Positions 44,018 through 51,675 of a stretch of DNA of 64,000 nucleotides are shown piece after piece (positions within the stretch are counted from its first letter, which is position 1; each line of letters begins with the position of its first letter). Origin of the DNA: Polaribacter vadi (GTDB taxonomy: Bacteria; Bacteroidota; Bacteroidia; Flavobacteriales; Flavobacteriaceae); the NCBI RefSeq assembly GCF_001761365.1, contig NZ_CP017477.1, positions 518,501 to 582,500 on the forward strand. The letters run 5' to 3'. The translations under genes were made by a program, and so were the position numbers. Below the pieces are notes generated by a model. It saw only the letters and a list, made by a program, of their open reading frames with translations. It was not told where the DNA came from and ran no database searches.

Positions 44018-44740
44018 TTATGATAGTATTTTTAAGGTTTGCAAATATAAAACTCCTAAAAGTATCGCAAACCCAAAACTCAATAAAGTTCCTATTAAAA
44101 TATATTCGGTTAATTTTCTGTCTTTAGATGATGTTAAATCGCCAAATCTAAAAACCGATTTTGCTGCCAACAAAAAACCAATAGCTTCCCAATGGTTTGT
44201 AACTACAAAAGTGAATACAAATAGCCTTTCTAAGATCCCAATATATCTTCCTGCTTTTGCCAAAGAATCGTCGTTTTCTTTTTTCTTTTCAGGATTCCAT
44301 TGTGTAATAATTAATTTAATGATAATTGCAGCAACAAAAATTACGAGCAATAAAAATATCAACAATAATAAATTTTCTTCGTTGATGATGTTTAAAGTTG
44401 ATAACGAAAAATCAGTATAAAAAGAAGTGGCAACAATCAACATAAAAATATGTAAAATTTGATCTATAAAAAACCAAACTCGTTTTGTTTTCTTCTTTTG
44501 AAAGTATAGTTTTAGCAAGTCAATTGCATAATGAGAAATAACAATTAGTAAAAATCCTGCCCAATATTTTTGCAAATCAACTTGTAATATCAACAATAAT
44601 AAAACAGTATGAACAGCAATATGGACGTATAATTTTGTAGATTTTACTTTCTTTCCTTCTTTGTCTTTTACCCATTTTTCTGACTGAAAAACAAAATCTC
44701 CTAAAATATGTGCCAATAAAAACTTTAAAAATATCAACAT
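44018..44740 (-). CDS. DUF3307 family integral membrane protein
   Basis: 240 residues with about six transmembrane helices. FLLAHILGDFVFQSEKWVKDKEG and HIAVHTVLLLL, followed by VISHYAIDLLKLYFQKKKTKRVWFFIDQILHI, are the His/Asp-containing family signature. Function unknown, but the gene is regularly next to satD, as here. It is 2 bp from satD and 1 bp from the next gene, so the three are a tight operon. Confidence 0.88.
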   Translation of the reverse strand: MLIFLKFLLAHILGDFVFQSEKWVKDKEGKKVKSTKLYVHIAVHTVLLLLILQVDLQKYWAGFLLIVISHYAIDLLKLYFQKKKTKRVWFFIDQILHIFMLIVATSFYTDFSLSTLNIINEENLLLLIFLLLVIFVAAIIIKLIITQWNPEKKKENDDSLAKAGRYIGILERLFVFTFVVTNHWEAIGFLLAAKSVFRFGDLTSSKDRKLTEYILIGTLLSFGFAILLGVLYLQTLKILS

Positions 44741-44742
44741 AT

Positions 44743-45357
44743 TTAGTGGTTTATTTTTTGGTTGATTAATTGTCTGTAGAGATTTTCTAACTGCATAATT
44801 TCATCTAAACCTGCTCTTTTCCTACGTTCACTTGCGCTACTTTCTGAAATTTTTAATCCTTTTGCAATTAGTTTTTGTGTCGTATTTGGATTCTCTAAAT
44901 ATTTTAAGACAAAATCTGCAGAATTTACAGTCCAGTTATCCATAGTTAATAATGCAAGTGCTAAAGAAGTATTAAATATGGCATCAAAATCTTTATCTGA
45001 AGATGTAATTGCTAAATTTTGTTTTTTTAATAGCGTGTCAAAAGCCAATCCACTATAAATAAAGGCCTCTCCATTTCCTTCAGTAATATTTTTGTAGTTA
45101 TCGTTTTTATCTCCAATTCCGATAGCAATTCTTACATCTAAATTTTTTATTTTCTTTAGAGTTGCTTTCAATTTTATTGCAAATAATAGCGCATTTTCAA
45201 TATTTTCAATTTCAATTTGAAAACTATCACCTCTATAAATTTCCCATATTTTGGGTGATGCTCCAATAGTTTGAAAAGCATTTTTTATTAAAGGAAGCCA
45301 TTCATTAGAATCAACTTCTCTCGAATTTATAATATCTCCTGTTAAAATACTGGTCAT
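44743..45357 (-). CDS. SatD family protein with C-terminal helix-turn-helix
   Basis: 204 residues. The start MTSILTGDIINSREVDSNEWL, YRGDSFQIEIENIENALLFAIKLKATL and AIGIGDKNDNYKNITEGNGEAFIYSG fit the SatD family, whose fold resembles nucleotide cyclases without clear catalytic residues. Residues about 155-195 (NTTQKLIAKGLKISESSASERRKRAGLDEIM) look like an HTH, so it may bind DNA. Directly upstream lie three perfect copies of a 20-bp sequence, the natural candidate for its operator. Confidence 0.83.
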   Translation of the reverse strand: MTSILTGDIINSREVDSNEWLPLIKNAFQTIGASPKIWEIYRGDSFQIEIENIENALLFAIKLKATLKKIKNLDVRIAIGIGDKNDNYKNITEGNGEAFIYSGLAFDTLLKKQNLAITSSDKDFDAIFNTSLALALLTMDNWTVNSADFVLKYLENPNTTQKLIAKGLKISESSASERRKRAGLDEIMQLENLYRQLINQKINH

Positions 45358-45388
45358 TAAAAATGTTTTTTACAAATATATCATTAAT

Positions 45389-45464
45389 ATTCGGGTTTTA
45401 AGACGAATAATTAATAATTCGGGTTTTAAGACGAATATTCTATTATTCGGGTTTTAAGACGAAT
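45389..45464. promoter_or_regulatory. Three tandem 20-bp repeats, probable operator of the satD operon
   Basis: ATTCGGGTTTTAAGACGAAT occurs exactly at 45389-45408, 45417-45436 and 45445-45464, a strict 28-bp period. Each unit has ATTCG...CGAAT dyad ends. The array lies 32 bp ahead of the satD start and 101 bp ahead of the uvrD-type start, so a bound protein could control either. Confidence 0.75.
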
Positions 45465-45564
45465 TTTTATCATAATAAGTTGTGTATAAAAACACGAAAT
45501 CTTCCTTTTCAAAAACGAATAGTTTGGTTAAATTCACACTTTCAAATTCATACAAAATTTACGC

Positions 45565-47889
45565 TTGAATACATACTTAAATACTTTAAACGAAGCACAG
45601 AAGCAGGCTGTTATTCAAAAAGACGGCCCAATGATTATTATTGCAGGTGCAGGTTCTGGTAAAACACGAGTTTTAACCTACAGAATTGCACATTTAATGC
45701 AATCTGGAGTAGATGCTTTTAATATTTTATCGCTCACATTTACCAACAAAGCTGCCAAAGAAATGAAAGCTAGAATTGCTGGAGTTGTTGGGCAAAGTGA
45801 AGCTAAAAATCTTTGGATGGGAACTTTTCACTCTGTTTTTGCACGTATTTTACGTTCGGAGGCAGATAAATTAGGTTTCCCAACAAACTTTACTATTTAC
45901 GATACGCAAGACTCTGTTCGTTTAATTTCTGCCATCATAAAAGAGAAGAATTTAAACAAAGAACAATACAAACCAAAACAGATTTTAGGGAGAATATCAT
46001 CCTTTAAAAACAGTTTAATAACAGTAAGAGCTTATTTTAATAATTCGGATTTACAAGAAGCAGATTTACATGCAAGCAGACCAGAAGTTGGTAATATTTA
46101 TAAAGAATATGTAGATAGATGTTTTAAATCTGGTGCTATGGATTTTGATGATTTATTGTTAAGAACCAACGAATTATTGGCGCGTTTTCCAGATGTTTTG
46201 GCTAAATATCAAGACAGATTTAGATATATTATGGTGGATGAGTACCAAGATACAAACCACTCACAATATATAATTGTAAGAGCATTGGCAGATAAATTTG
46301 GAAATATTTGTGTAGTTGGAGATGATTCTCAAAGTATTTATAGTTTTAGGGGAGCAAATATTCAGAATATCTTAAATTTTCAAAAAGATTATCCTGATGT
46401 AAAAACCTTTAAATTAGAGCAAAATTACAGATCTACAAAAAACATTGTAAATGCAGCAAACTCTGTAATTGCAAGAAATAAAACAAAATTAGATAAAGAA
46501 GTTTGGACGAGTAATGATGCTGGAGATTCTATAAACGTAATGCGAACCATTTCTGATGGTGAAGAAGGACGTTTTGTAGCACAATCTATTTGGGAAAATA
46601 TGATGAACAATCAATTAACGCCCGATAGTTTTTGTATTTTGTATAGAACAAATTCACAATCTAGAGCCATAGAAGATGCTTTAAGAAAAAAGAATATCGA
46701 CTATAAAATATATGGGGGAATTTCTTTTTATCAGCGTAAAGAAATTAAAGACATTTTGTCTTATTTGCGTATTTTAATCAACCCAAGTGATGAAGAAGCA
46801 TTAAAGAGAATCATTAATTACCCAGCAAGAGGAATTGGTGCTACAACTATTGATAAGCTTACGATTGCTGCAAATCATTATAAAAAATCCATTTTCGATA
46901 TTTTAAAATATATTGATAAAATTGACCTAAAATTAAATTCTGGCACAAAAAATAAGTTGCAGAATTTTATGAATATGATTTTGCGATTACAAATTGAAGC
47001 AAAAACAAAAAATGCTTTTGAAATTGCAGAAGTAGTTGTAAAACAAACGCAATTAATAAAAGATTTAGAAAAAGATGGCACTCCAGAAGCTGTTAGTAAA
47101 GTAGAAAATGTTCAAGAACTTTTAAACGGAATTAAAGATTTTATTACTGATAAAATTGAACAGGGAGAAGATACTTCTTTAACATCGTTTTTGGAGGATG
47201 TTGCTTTGGCTACAGATTTTGATTCAGAAAAAAATGATGACAAACCTACAGTTTCTTTAATGACAATTCATCAATCTAAAGGATTGGAATATTTGTATGT
47301 GTATGTTGTTGGTTTAGAGGAAAATTTATTTCCATCTGCCATGAGCATGAATACTAGAAGTGAGTTAGAGGAAGAACGAAGATTGTTTTATGTGGCGTTA
47401 ACCAGAGCAGAAAAAGTTGCGTATTTAACTTATGCACAAACTCGTTATAGATGGGGAAAATTAATTGATGCAGAGCCAAGTCGATTTTTAGAAGAAATTG
47501 ATGATCAATATTTGCATTATATTACTCCAAAAGTTCCAGAATCTTCTGTAAATAGATTTATTGATAAAAGTATTTTTGATGATGCACCAAAAGGAATTCG
47601 TTTTCAAAAACCAATTCAACGTAAAAAAGCAGAACGAGATTTAATAAAAAAGAAAGAAATTATTGTTCCTAAAAACTTAAAAAAAGTATCGCAAGCAACA
47701 ACACCTAAAGCCAATTTGTTTGATGGTACTATTGCAGTTGGTAATATTGTTGAACACAATAGGTTTGGTAGTGGAGAAGTAATTGCTTTAGAAGGAAATG
47801 GCCCCAATAAAAAAGCAGAGATAAAGTTTGGAACTGTTGGTAAAAAGAAATTATTACTACAATTCGCCAAATTAAAAGTGATTGGTTAA
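45565..47889 (+). CDS. UvrD/PcrA/Rep-type superfamily 1 DNA helicase
   Basis: 774 residues from a TTG start (MNTYLNTLNEAQKQAV). Motifs: Walker A AGAGSGKTR, Ia SLTFTNKAAKEMK, II VDEYQDTN, III VGDDSQSIYSFRGA, IV EQNYRST, V MTIHQSKGLEY, VI EEERRLFYVALTRA. The C-terminal tail (HNRFGSGEVIALEGNGPNKKAEIKF) is a Tudor-like domain of PcrA/UvrD that contacts RNA polymerase or UvrB. It acts in repair and replication-fork maintenance. Its last codons are duplicated downstream of the RAYT gene. Confidence 0.95.
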   Translation: MNTYLNTLNEAQKQAVIQKDGPMIIIAGAGSGKTRVLTYRIAHLMQSGVDAFNILSLTFTNKAAKEMKARIAGVVGQSEAKNLWMGTFHSVFARILRSEADKLGFPTNFTIYDTQDSVRLISAIIKEKNLNKEQYKPKQILGRISSFKNSLITVRAYFNNSDLQEADLHASRPEVGNIYKEYVDRCFKSGAMDFDDLLLRTNELLARFPDVLAKYQDRFRYIMVDEYQDTNHSQYIIVRALADKFGNICVVGDDSQSIYSFRGANIQNILNFQKDYPDVKTFKLEQNYRSTKNIVNAANSVIARNKTKLDKEVWTSNDAGDSINVMRTISDGEEGRFVAQSIWENMMNNQLTPDSFCILYRTNSQSRAIEDALRKKNIDYKIYGGISFYQRKEIKDILSYLRILINPSDEEALKRIINYPARGIGATTIDKLTIAANHYKKSIFDILKYIDKIDLKLNSGTKNKLQNFMNMILRLQIEAKTKNAFEIAEVVVKQTQLIKDLEKDGTPEAVSKVENVQELLNGIKDFITDKIEQGEDTSLTSFLEDVALATDFDSEKNDDKPTVSLMTIHQSKGLEYLYVYVVGLEENLFPSAMSMNTRSELEEERRLFYVALTRAEKVAYLTYAQTRYRWGKLIDAEPSRFLEEIDDQYLHYITPKVPESSVNRFIDKSIFDDAPKGIRFQKPIQRKKAERDLIKKKEIIVPKNLKKVSQATTPKANLFDGTIAVGNIVEHNRFGSGEVIALEGNGPNKKAEIKFGTVGKKKLLLQFAKLKVIG

Positions 47890-47929
47890 AATGCCTAGGA
47901 TAAAATTATATAATAGGTTTTTAAATATG

Positions 47930-48152
47930 TCACTCCTAAAGGAGTTTTACGAAATTATGTAATTTAGTTTCTATTAATCTACAGCTCCTATGGAGCTTAA
48001 AACATTAAAAAATTAAAATTAAACTAAAACTGCAGAGCAGTGATAAATTAATAGAAAATAATTTAAATCTAAAAACCAAGCTCCATAGGAGCGAAATAAT
48101 AATAATAATAATAATAAAATTCAAAAACATTATTTAGCTCTGTAAGAGCGAC
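47930..48152. repeat. Cluster of five REP-like hairpins
   Basis: Hairpins at 47932-47945 (ACTCC/GGAGT), 47983-47997 (AGCTCC/GGAGCT), 48029-48041 (ACTGC/GCAGT), 48080-48092 (GCTCC/GGAGC) and 48137-48149 (GCTCT/AGAGC). On the minus strand the first and second match the fifth and fourth respectively in flanks (GTGACATAT vs GCGACATAT; AAGCTCCATAGGAGC in both), so the cluster is arranged as an inverted nest around the middle unit. An (AAT)7 run follows the fourth (about 48096-48117). Confidence 0.75.
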
Positions 48153-48216
48153 ATATAATACAAGCAAAGATATTCAGAAATCAATTATAAAATAATTCAA
48201 AAATTATCCATAAAAA

Positions 48217-48675
48217 ATGGCAAATACATATACACAATTATATTTCCACATTGTATTTGCTGTAAAAGGAAGAGATAATCTAATTACATCAAAATTTAAA
48301 ATTGAACTATATAAATACATCACAGGAATAATCAGCAATAAAAATCAAAAATTGATGATTATTAATGGAATTCCCAATCATATTCATCTTTTAATCGGTA
48401 CAAAACCAAATTGTAATTTATCAGATTTAGTGAGAGATATCAAAGCAAATTCATCTAAATGGATAAATGAAAATAAATTTGTGTTAGGTAAATTCGAATG
48501 GCAAACAGGGTTTGGTGCTTTTACAGTTAGTCATTCAGGAATTGATAAAGTGATAAAATATATAAAAGATCAAGAGAAACATCATAAAATAAAATCCTTT
48601 AAAGACGAATATATCGATTTTTTAAAAGGTTATAAAATTGATTTTGAAGATAAATATATTTTTTCAGAAGATTAA
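48217..48675 (+). CDS. REP-associated IS200/IS605-like Y1 transposase (RAYT)
   Basis: 152 residues. HUH motif in GIPNHIHLLIG, catalytic Tyr in VIKYIKDQEKHH, and the family start NTYTQLYFHIVFAVKGRDNLI. CNLSDLVRDIKANSSKWINE and KFEWQTGFGAFTVSHSGIDKV are typical. It is a single-strand-specific nuclease/transposase that processes hairpin repeats. The five hairpins directly upstream are its likely substrates. No TnpB or imperfect IS ends are seen, supporting a domesticated RAYT rather than a full IS. Confidence 0.9.
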   Translation: MANTYTQLYFHIVFAVKGRDNLITSKFKIELYKYITGIISNKNQKLMIINGIPNHIHLLIGTKPNCNLSDLVRDIKANSSKWINENKFVLGKFEWQTGFGAFTVSHSGIDKVIKYIKDQEKHHKIKSFKDEYIDFLKGYKIDFEDKYIFSED

Positions 48676-48860
48676 TTTTATAAATTGAGTAACTTTTTTA
48701 AAATTAAAAGTGATTGGTTAAAAAATCAATTATAAAACAAAAATAAATTGTTATTTTGCAACGTTAAATAACTACAGAGTATAAATTGTTAATTCGAGTA
48801 TTTTCTTTTTACTAAAATTATATAGAAAATGTATCGAAAACACACTTCAAAAATAAATAA

Positions 48861-49511
48861 ATGACATTCGATTTAGAATATAATTCAGCAAGAACATTAA
48901 TGATAATTCCAGAATATGGCAGACATGTTCAAAAATTGGTAGATCATTGCCTAGCATTAGAAACCAAAGAAGAACGTAATGAAATGGCATTAGCAATTGT
49001 TGATGTTATGGGAAATTTACAGCCACATTTAAGAGATGTTCCAGATTTTAAACACAAACTTTGGGATCAACTTTATATAATGTCCGATTTTAAATTGGAT
49101 GCAGATTCACCTTATCCAATTCCTTCAAGAGAAGAATTGCAAGAAAAGCCAGAACGTTTACCTTATCCAAAATATGCCTCAAAGTATCGTTATTATGGTA
49201 ACAATATTCAAACAATGATCGACGTTGCTTTGAGCTGGGAAGAAGGAGATAAAAGAGAAGCGTTGGTTTTTACAATTGCAAACCACATGAAAAAGTGTTA
49301 TTTAAATTGGAATAAAGACACTGTAGATGATGCTGTAATTTTTAAACATTTATATGATTTATCTAATGGAGAATTCGATTTAAGAGATTCTGATGAGGAT
49401 TTGTCAGAAAGTAAAAACTTATTAAAAAAGAGAAATTCTCAAGGTCAGAACACCTCAAAAAGTACTTACAAGAAACCACACAATAATAATAAAGGTAGAA
49501 AAAGATATTAG
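48861..49511 (+). CDS. DUF4290 domain-containing protein
   Basis: 216 residues. LEYNSARTLMIIPEYGRHVQKLVDHCLALETKEERN, ALAIVDVMGNLQPHLRDVPDFKHKLWDQL and YRYYGNNIQTMIDVALSWEEGDKREALVFTIANHMKKCYLNWN define the Bacteroidota-specific DUF4290 family. The C-terminus is a basic, Asn-rich tail. Function unknown. It sits 3 bp before murA, a linkage conserved in Flavobacteriaceae as I recall. Confidence 0.92.
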   Translation: MTFDLEYNSARTLMIIPEYGRHVQKLVDHCLALETKEERNEMALAIVDVMGNLQPHLRDVPDFKHKLWDQLYIMSDFKLDADSPYPIPSREELQEKPERLPYPKYASKYRYYGNNIQTMIDVALSWEEGDKREALVFTIANHMKKCYLNWNKDTVDDAVIFKHLYDLSNGEFDLRDSDEDLSESKNLLKKRNSQGQNTSKSTYKKPHNNNKGRKRY

Positions 49512-49514
49512 TCA

Positions 49515-50822
49515 ATGGCATCATTTAAAATTGAAGGAGGACACAAACTAAAAGGAACAATTACACCTCAAGGAGCAAAAAATGAAGTTTTACAAATACT
49601 TTGTGCAGTTTTATTAACTCCAGAAAAAGTAACGATAAACAATGTTCCAGATATTATTGATGTTAATAAACTGATATTTATTTTAGGAGAATTAGGGGTT
49701 AAAGTAGAGAAATTAAGTAGCAATGCATATTCATTTCAAGCAGATGAATTGAATCTTGAATATTTAGAATCAGATGATTTTAAAAGAGATGGAAGCTCTT
49801 TAAGAGGTTCTATTATGATTGTTGGTCCATTATTGGCACGTTTTGGAAAAGGATATATTCCTAAACCTGGAGGTGATAAAATCGGAAGAAGACGTTTAGA
49901 TACGCATTTTGAAGGTTTTATAAGATTAGGTGCAAAATTTAGATACAATAAAGAAGACAAATTTTACGGAGTAGAAGCAGAAGAATTATTTGGTACAGAT
50001 ATGTTACTAGATGAAGCTTCTGTAACAGGAACTGCCAATATTTTAATGGCGTCTGTTTTAGCAACAGGAACTACAAAAATTTACAACGCAGCTTGCGAAC
50101 CTTACATTCAGCAATTATGTAAAATGTTGAATTCAATGGGTGCAGATATTACAGGAGTTGGCTCAAATTTATTAACCATAAATGGCGTAGATTCTTTAGG
50201 AGGTTGTGAGCACAGAGTTTTACCAGACATGATTGAAATTGGTTCTTGGATTGGTGTTGCAGTAATGACACGTTCAGAATTAACTATCAAAGATGTTAGT
50301 TGGGAAAACTTAGGGCAAATACCAAATGTATTTAGAAAACTTGGAATTCAATTCGAAAAAAGAGGCGATGATATTTACATTCCAGAACAAGAATCGTACG
50401 AAATTCAGAATTATATAGATGGTTCAGTTTTAACAGTAGCAGATGCTCCTTGGCCTGGTTTTACACCAGATTTATTGAGTATTGTTTTAGTAATTGCAAC
50501 CCAAGCAAAAGGAACTGTTTTAATTCATCAAAAAATGTTCGAAAGCCGTTTGTTTTTTGTGGATAAATTAATAGATATGGGCGCAAAAGTTATTTTGTGC
50601 GATCCTCACAGAGCCACAGTTATTGGTATGAATTTTGAAAGTTCTTTAAAAGCAACAAAAATGACTTCTCCAGATATTAGAGCAGGAATTTCTTTGTTAA
50701 TAGCAGCACTTTCTGCAACAGGAACAAGCATCATCAACAATATTGAGCAAATAGATAGAGGCTATGAAAACATAGAAGCACGTTTAAAATCTATTGGAGC
50801 AAAAATTGAAAGAATAGAGTAA
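49515..50822 (+). CDS. murA: UDP-N-acetylglucosamine 1-carboxyvinyltransferase
   Basis: 435 residues, EPSP-synthase-like fold. MASFKIEGGHKLKGTITPQGAKNEVLQILCA contains the Lys-Asn pair (KN) that binds substrate. At the fosfomycin-target position the sequence is PKPGGDKIGRRRLDTH, so Asp121 (codon GAT at 49875) replaces the usual Cys115. Such enzymes work but are not alkylated by fosfomycin. It performs the first committed step of peptidoglycan synthesis. It is cotranscribed with the DUF4290 gene. Confidence 0.96.
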   Translation: MASFKIEGGHKLKGTITPQGAKNEVLQILCAVLLTPEKVTINNVPDIIDVNKLIFILGELGVKVEKLSSNAYSFQADELNLEYLESDDFKRDGSSLRGSIMIVGPLLARFGKGYIPKPGGDKIGRRRLDTHFEGFIRLGAKFRYNKEDKFYGVEAEELFGTDMLLDEASVTGTANILMASVLATGTTKIYNAACEPYIQQLCKMLNSMGADITGVGSNLLTINGVDSLGGCEHRVLPDMIEIGSWIGVAVMTRSELTIKDVSWENLGQIPNVFRKLGIQFEKRGDDIYIPEQESYEIQNYIDGSVLTVADAPWPGFTPDLLSIVLVIATQAKGTVLIHQKMFESRLFFVDKLIDMGAKVILCDPHRATVIGMNFESSLKATKMTSPDIRAGISLLIAALSATGTSIINNIEQIDRGYENIEARLKSIGAKIERIE

Positions 50823-50828
50823 TGTTTT

Positions 50829-50931
50829 GAAGCTATTTCCTGCTTTCAACACTCGCTTTTTTTGTTCAGAAAAAGAACAAAAAAGAGCTCAAACAAATGT
50901 TTCAATCAGGGCTAAACTTGTTTGCCAACAA
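50829..50931 (-). ncRNA. Candidate structured RNA element B, copy of element A
   Basis: On the minus strand: CAAACAAGTTTAGCCCTGATTGAA, a hairpin (TTTTTTGTTC / GAACAAAAAA), AGCGAGTGTTGAAAGC, AGGAAATAGCT. AGC pairs with GCT and CCTG with CAGG, closing the element as GCGTT/AACGC and GGG/CCC do in the parC-leader copy. The shared parts are the opening CAAACAAGTTT, GATTGAA and the T-run/A-run hairpin. It lies antisense in the murA 3' region, 7 bp after the stop. Confidence 0.5.
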
Positions 50932-50945
50932 TAATAAATAATTAG

Positions 50946-50976
50946 AAAATAGTGTCATCTTGACACTATTTTTTTG
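50946..50976 (+). terminator. Terminator after murA
   Basis: A perfect 12-bp stem AAAATAGTGTCA / TGACACTATTTT around TCT with a T-run. The hairpin is framed by an inverted pair (GCCAACAA at 50924 and TTGTTGGC at 50974). Confidence 0.88.
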
Positions 50977-51027
50977 TTGGCAACATTTTTGTCAATATAG
51001 TAGAGACAATTTAATTATTACAAAGAA

Positions 51028-51576
51028 ATGAGTAAGAAAGAAGATATAAAAGACGAAGAAATAAACAACGAGCAAGAAACTGCACAAGTTGAAGAAAATC
51101 AAGAGGTTGAAGTAGAAGTAGTGAAAGAAGAACCTACTACAGAAGAATTACTAGCAACAGAAAAAGATAAGTTTTTACGTCTGTTTGCAGAGTTCGAAAA
51201 CTATAAAAAGAGAACAACCAGAGAAAGAATTGAATTATATAAGACAGCAGGACAAGAATTAATGACATCTTTACTGCCAGTTGTAGATGATTTTGAACGT
51301 GCTTTGACACATATTGCAGAAGATATAGAAGCAGAAGAATTAAGAAAAGGAGTTTTATTGATTTACAATAAATTCTACAATACTCTAGAGCAAAAAGGCT
51401 TATCAAAAATAGAAACCAATGCTGGTGATGTTTTTGATGCTGAAATTCATGAAGCAATTACACAAATTCCTGCACCATCAGAAGATTTAAAAGGAAAAAT
51501 AATCGATTGTGTAGAGAAAGGATATAAAATGGGTACTAAAATTATTCGTTATCCAAAAGTAGTAATAGGACAGTAA
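51028..51576 (+). CDS. grpE: Nucleotide exchange factor GrpE
   Basis: 182 residues: an acidic disordered start (KDEEINNEQETAQVEENQEVEVEV), the long dimerisation helix (ATEKDKFLRLFAEFENYKKRTTRERIEL), and the C-terminal beta domain (EALTQ-type region VFDAEIHEAITQIPAPS, VEKGYKMGTKIIRYPKVVIGQ). It releases ADP from DnaK. Followed by dnaJ; dnaK is elsewhere. A repeat-rich 99-bp spacer separates the two. Confidence 0.96.
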   Translation: MSKKEDIKDEEINNEQETAQVEENQEVEVEVVKEEPTTEELLATEKDKFLRLFAEFENYKKRTTRERIELYKTAGQELMTSLLPVVDDFERALTHIAEDIEAEELRKGVLLIYNKFYNTLEQKGLSKIETNAGDVFDAEIHEAITQIPAPSEDLKGKIIDCVEKGYKMGTKIIRYPKVVIGQ

Positions 51577-51675
51577 AAAAAAAGTAGGCAGTCTTTAGTC
51601 TTCAGTAAGCAGTTCAAAACTATCTGCAAACTGAAGACTGCATACTGAAGACTGAAATACTGCAAACTAATAAAA
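51577..51675. repeat. grpE-dnaJ spacer with repeated CTGAAGACTG-like units
   Basis: The spacer carries AGTCTTCAGTA, ACTGAAGACTGC, ACTGAAGACTGA and several ACTGCAAACT-like variants in both orientations, so it can fold into alternative hairpins. Similar simple spacers occur in flavobacterial genomes as I recall. No promoter is apparent; the genes are probably one transcript. Confidence 0.6.

Larger units (their letters stand above)
47869..48723. mobile_element. REP/RAYT insertion bracketed by a 23-nt direct repeat
   Basis: The 23 nt at 47869-47891 (the end of the helicase gene, including its stop, starting AAATTAAAAG and ending GGTTAAAA) recur exactly at 48701-48723. The 809 bp between them hold five small hairpin sequences, an AAT microsatellite and a Y1 transposase gene. 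The first copy supplies the helicase stop; the second looks like the displaced original 3' end. IS200/IS605 enzymes do not normally duplicate targets, so the mechanism is unclear. Confidence 0.7.

Noticed and set aside
45389..45464. Possible CRISPR array
   Set aside because: Only three 20-bp units with identical 8-bp spacing, non-diverse spacers and no cas genes; an operator fits better.
48096..48117. AAT trinucleotide run as a regulatory switch
   Set aside because: It lies outside any reading frame and promoter; probably simple slippage next to a REP hairpin.
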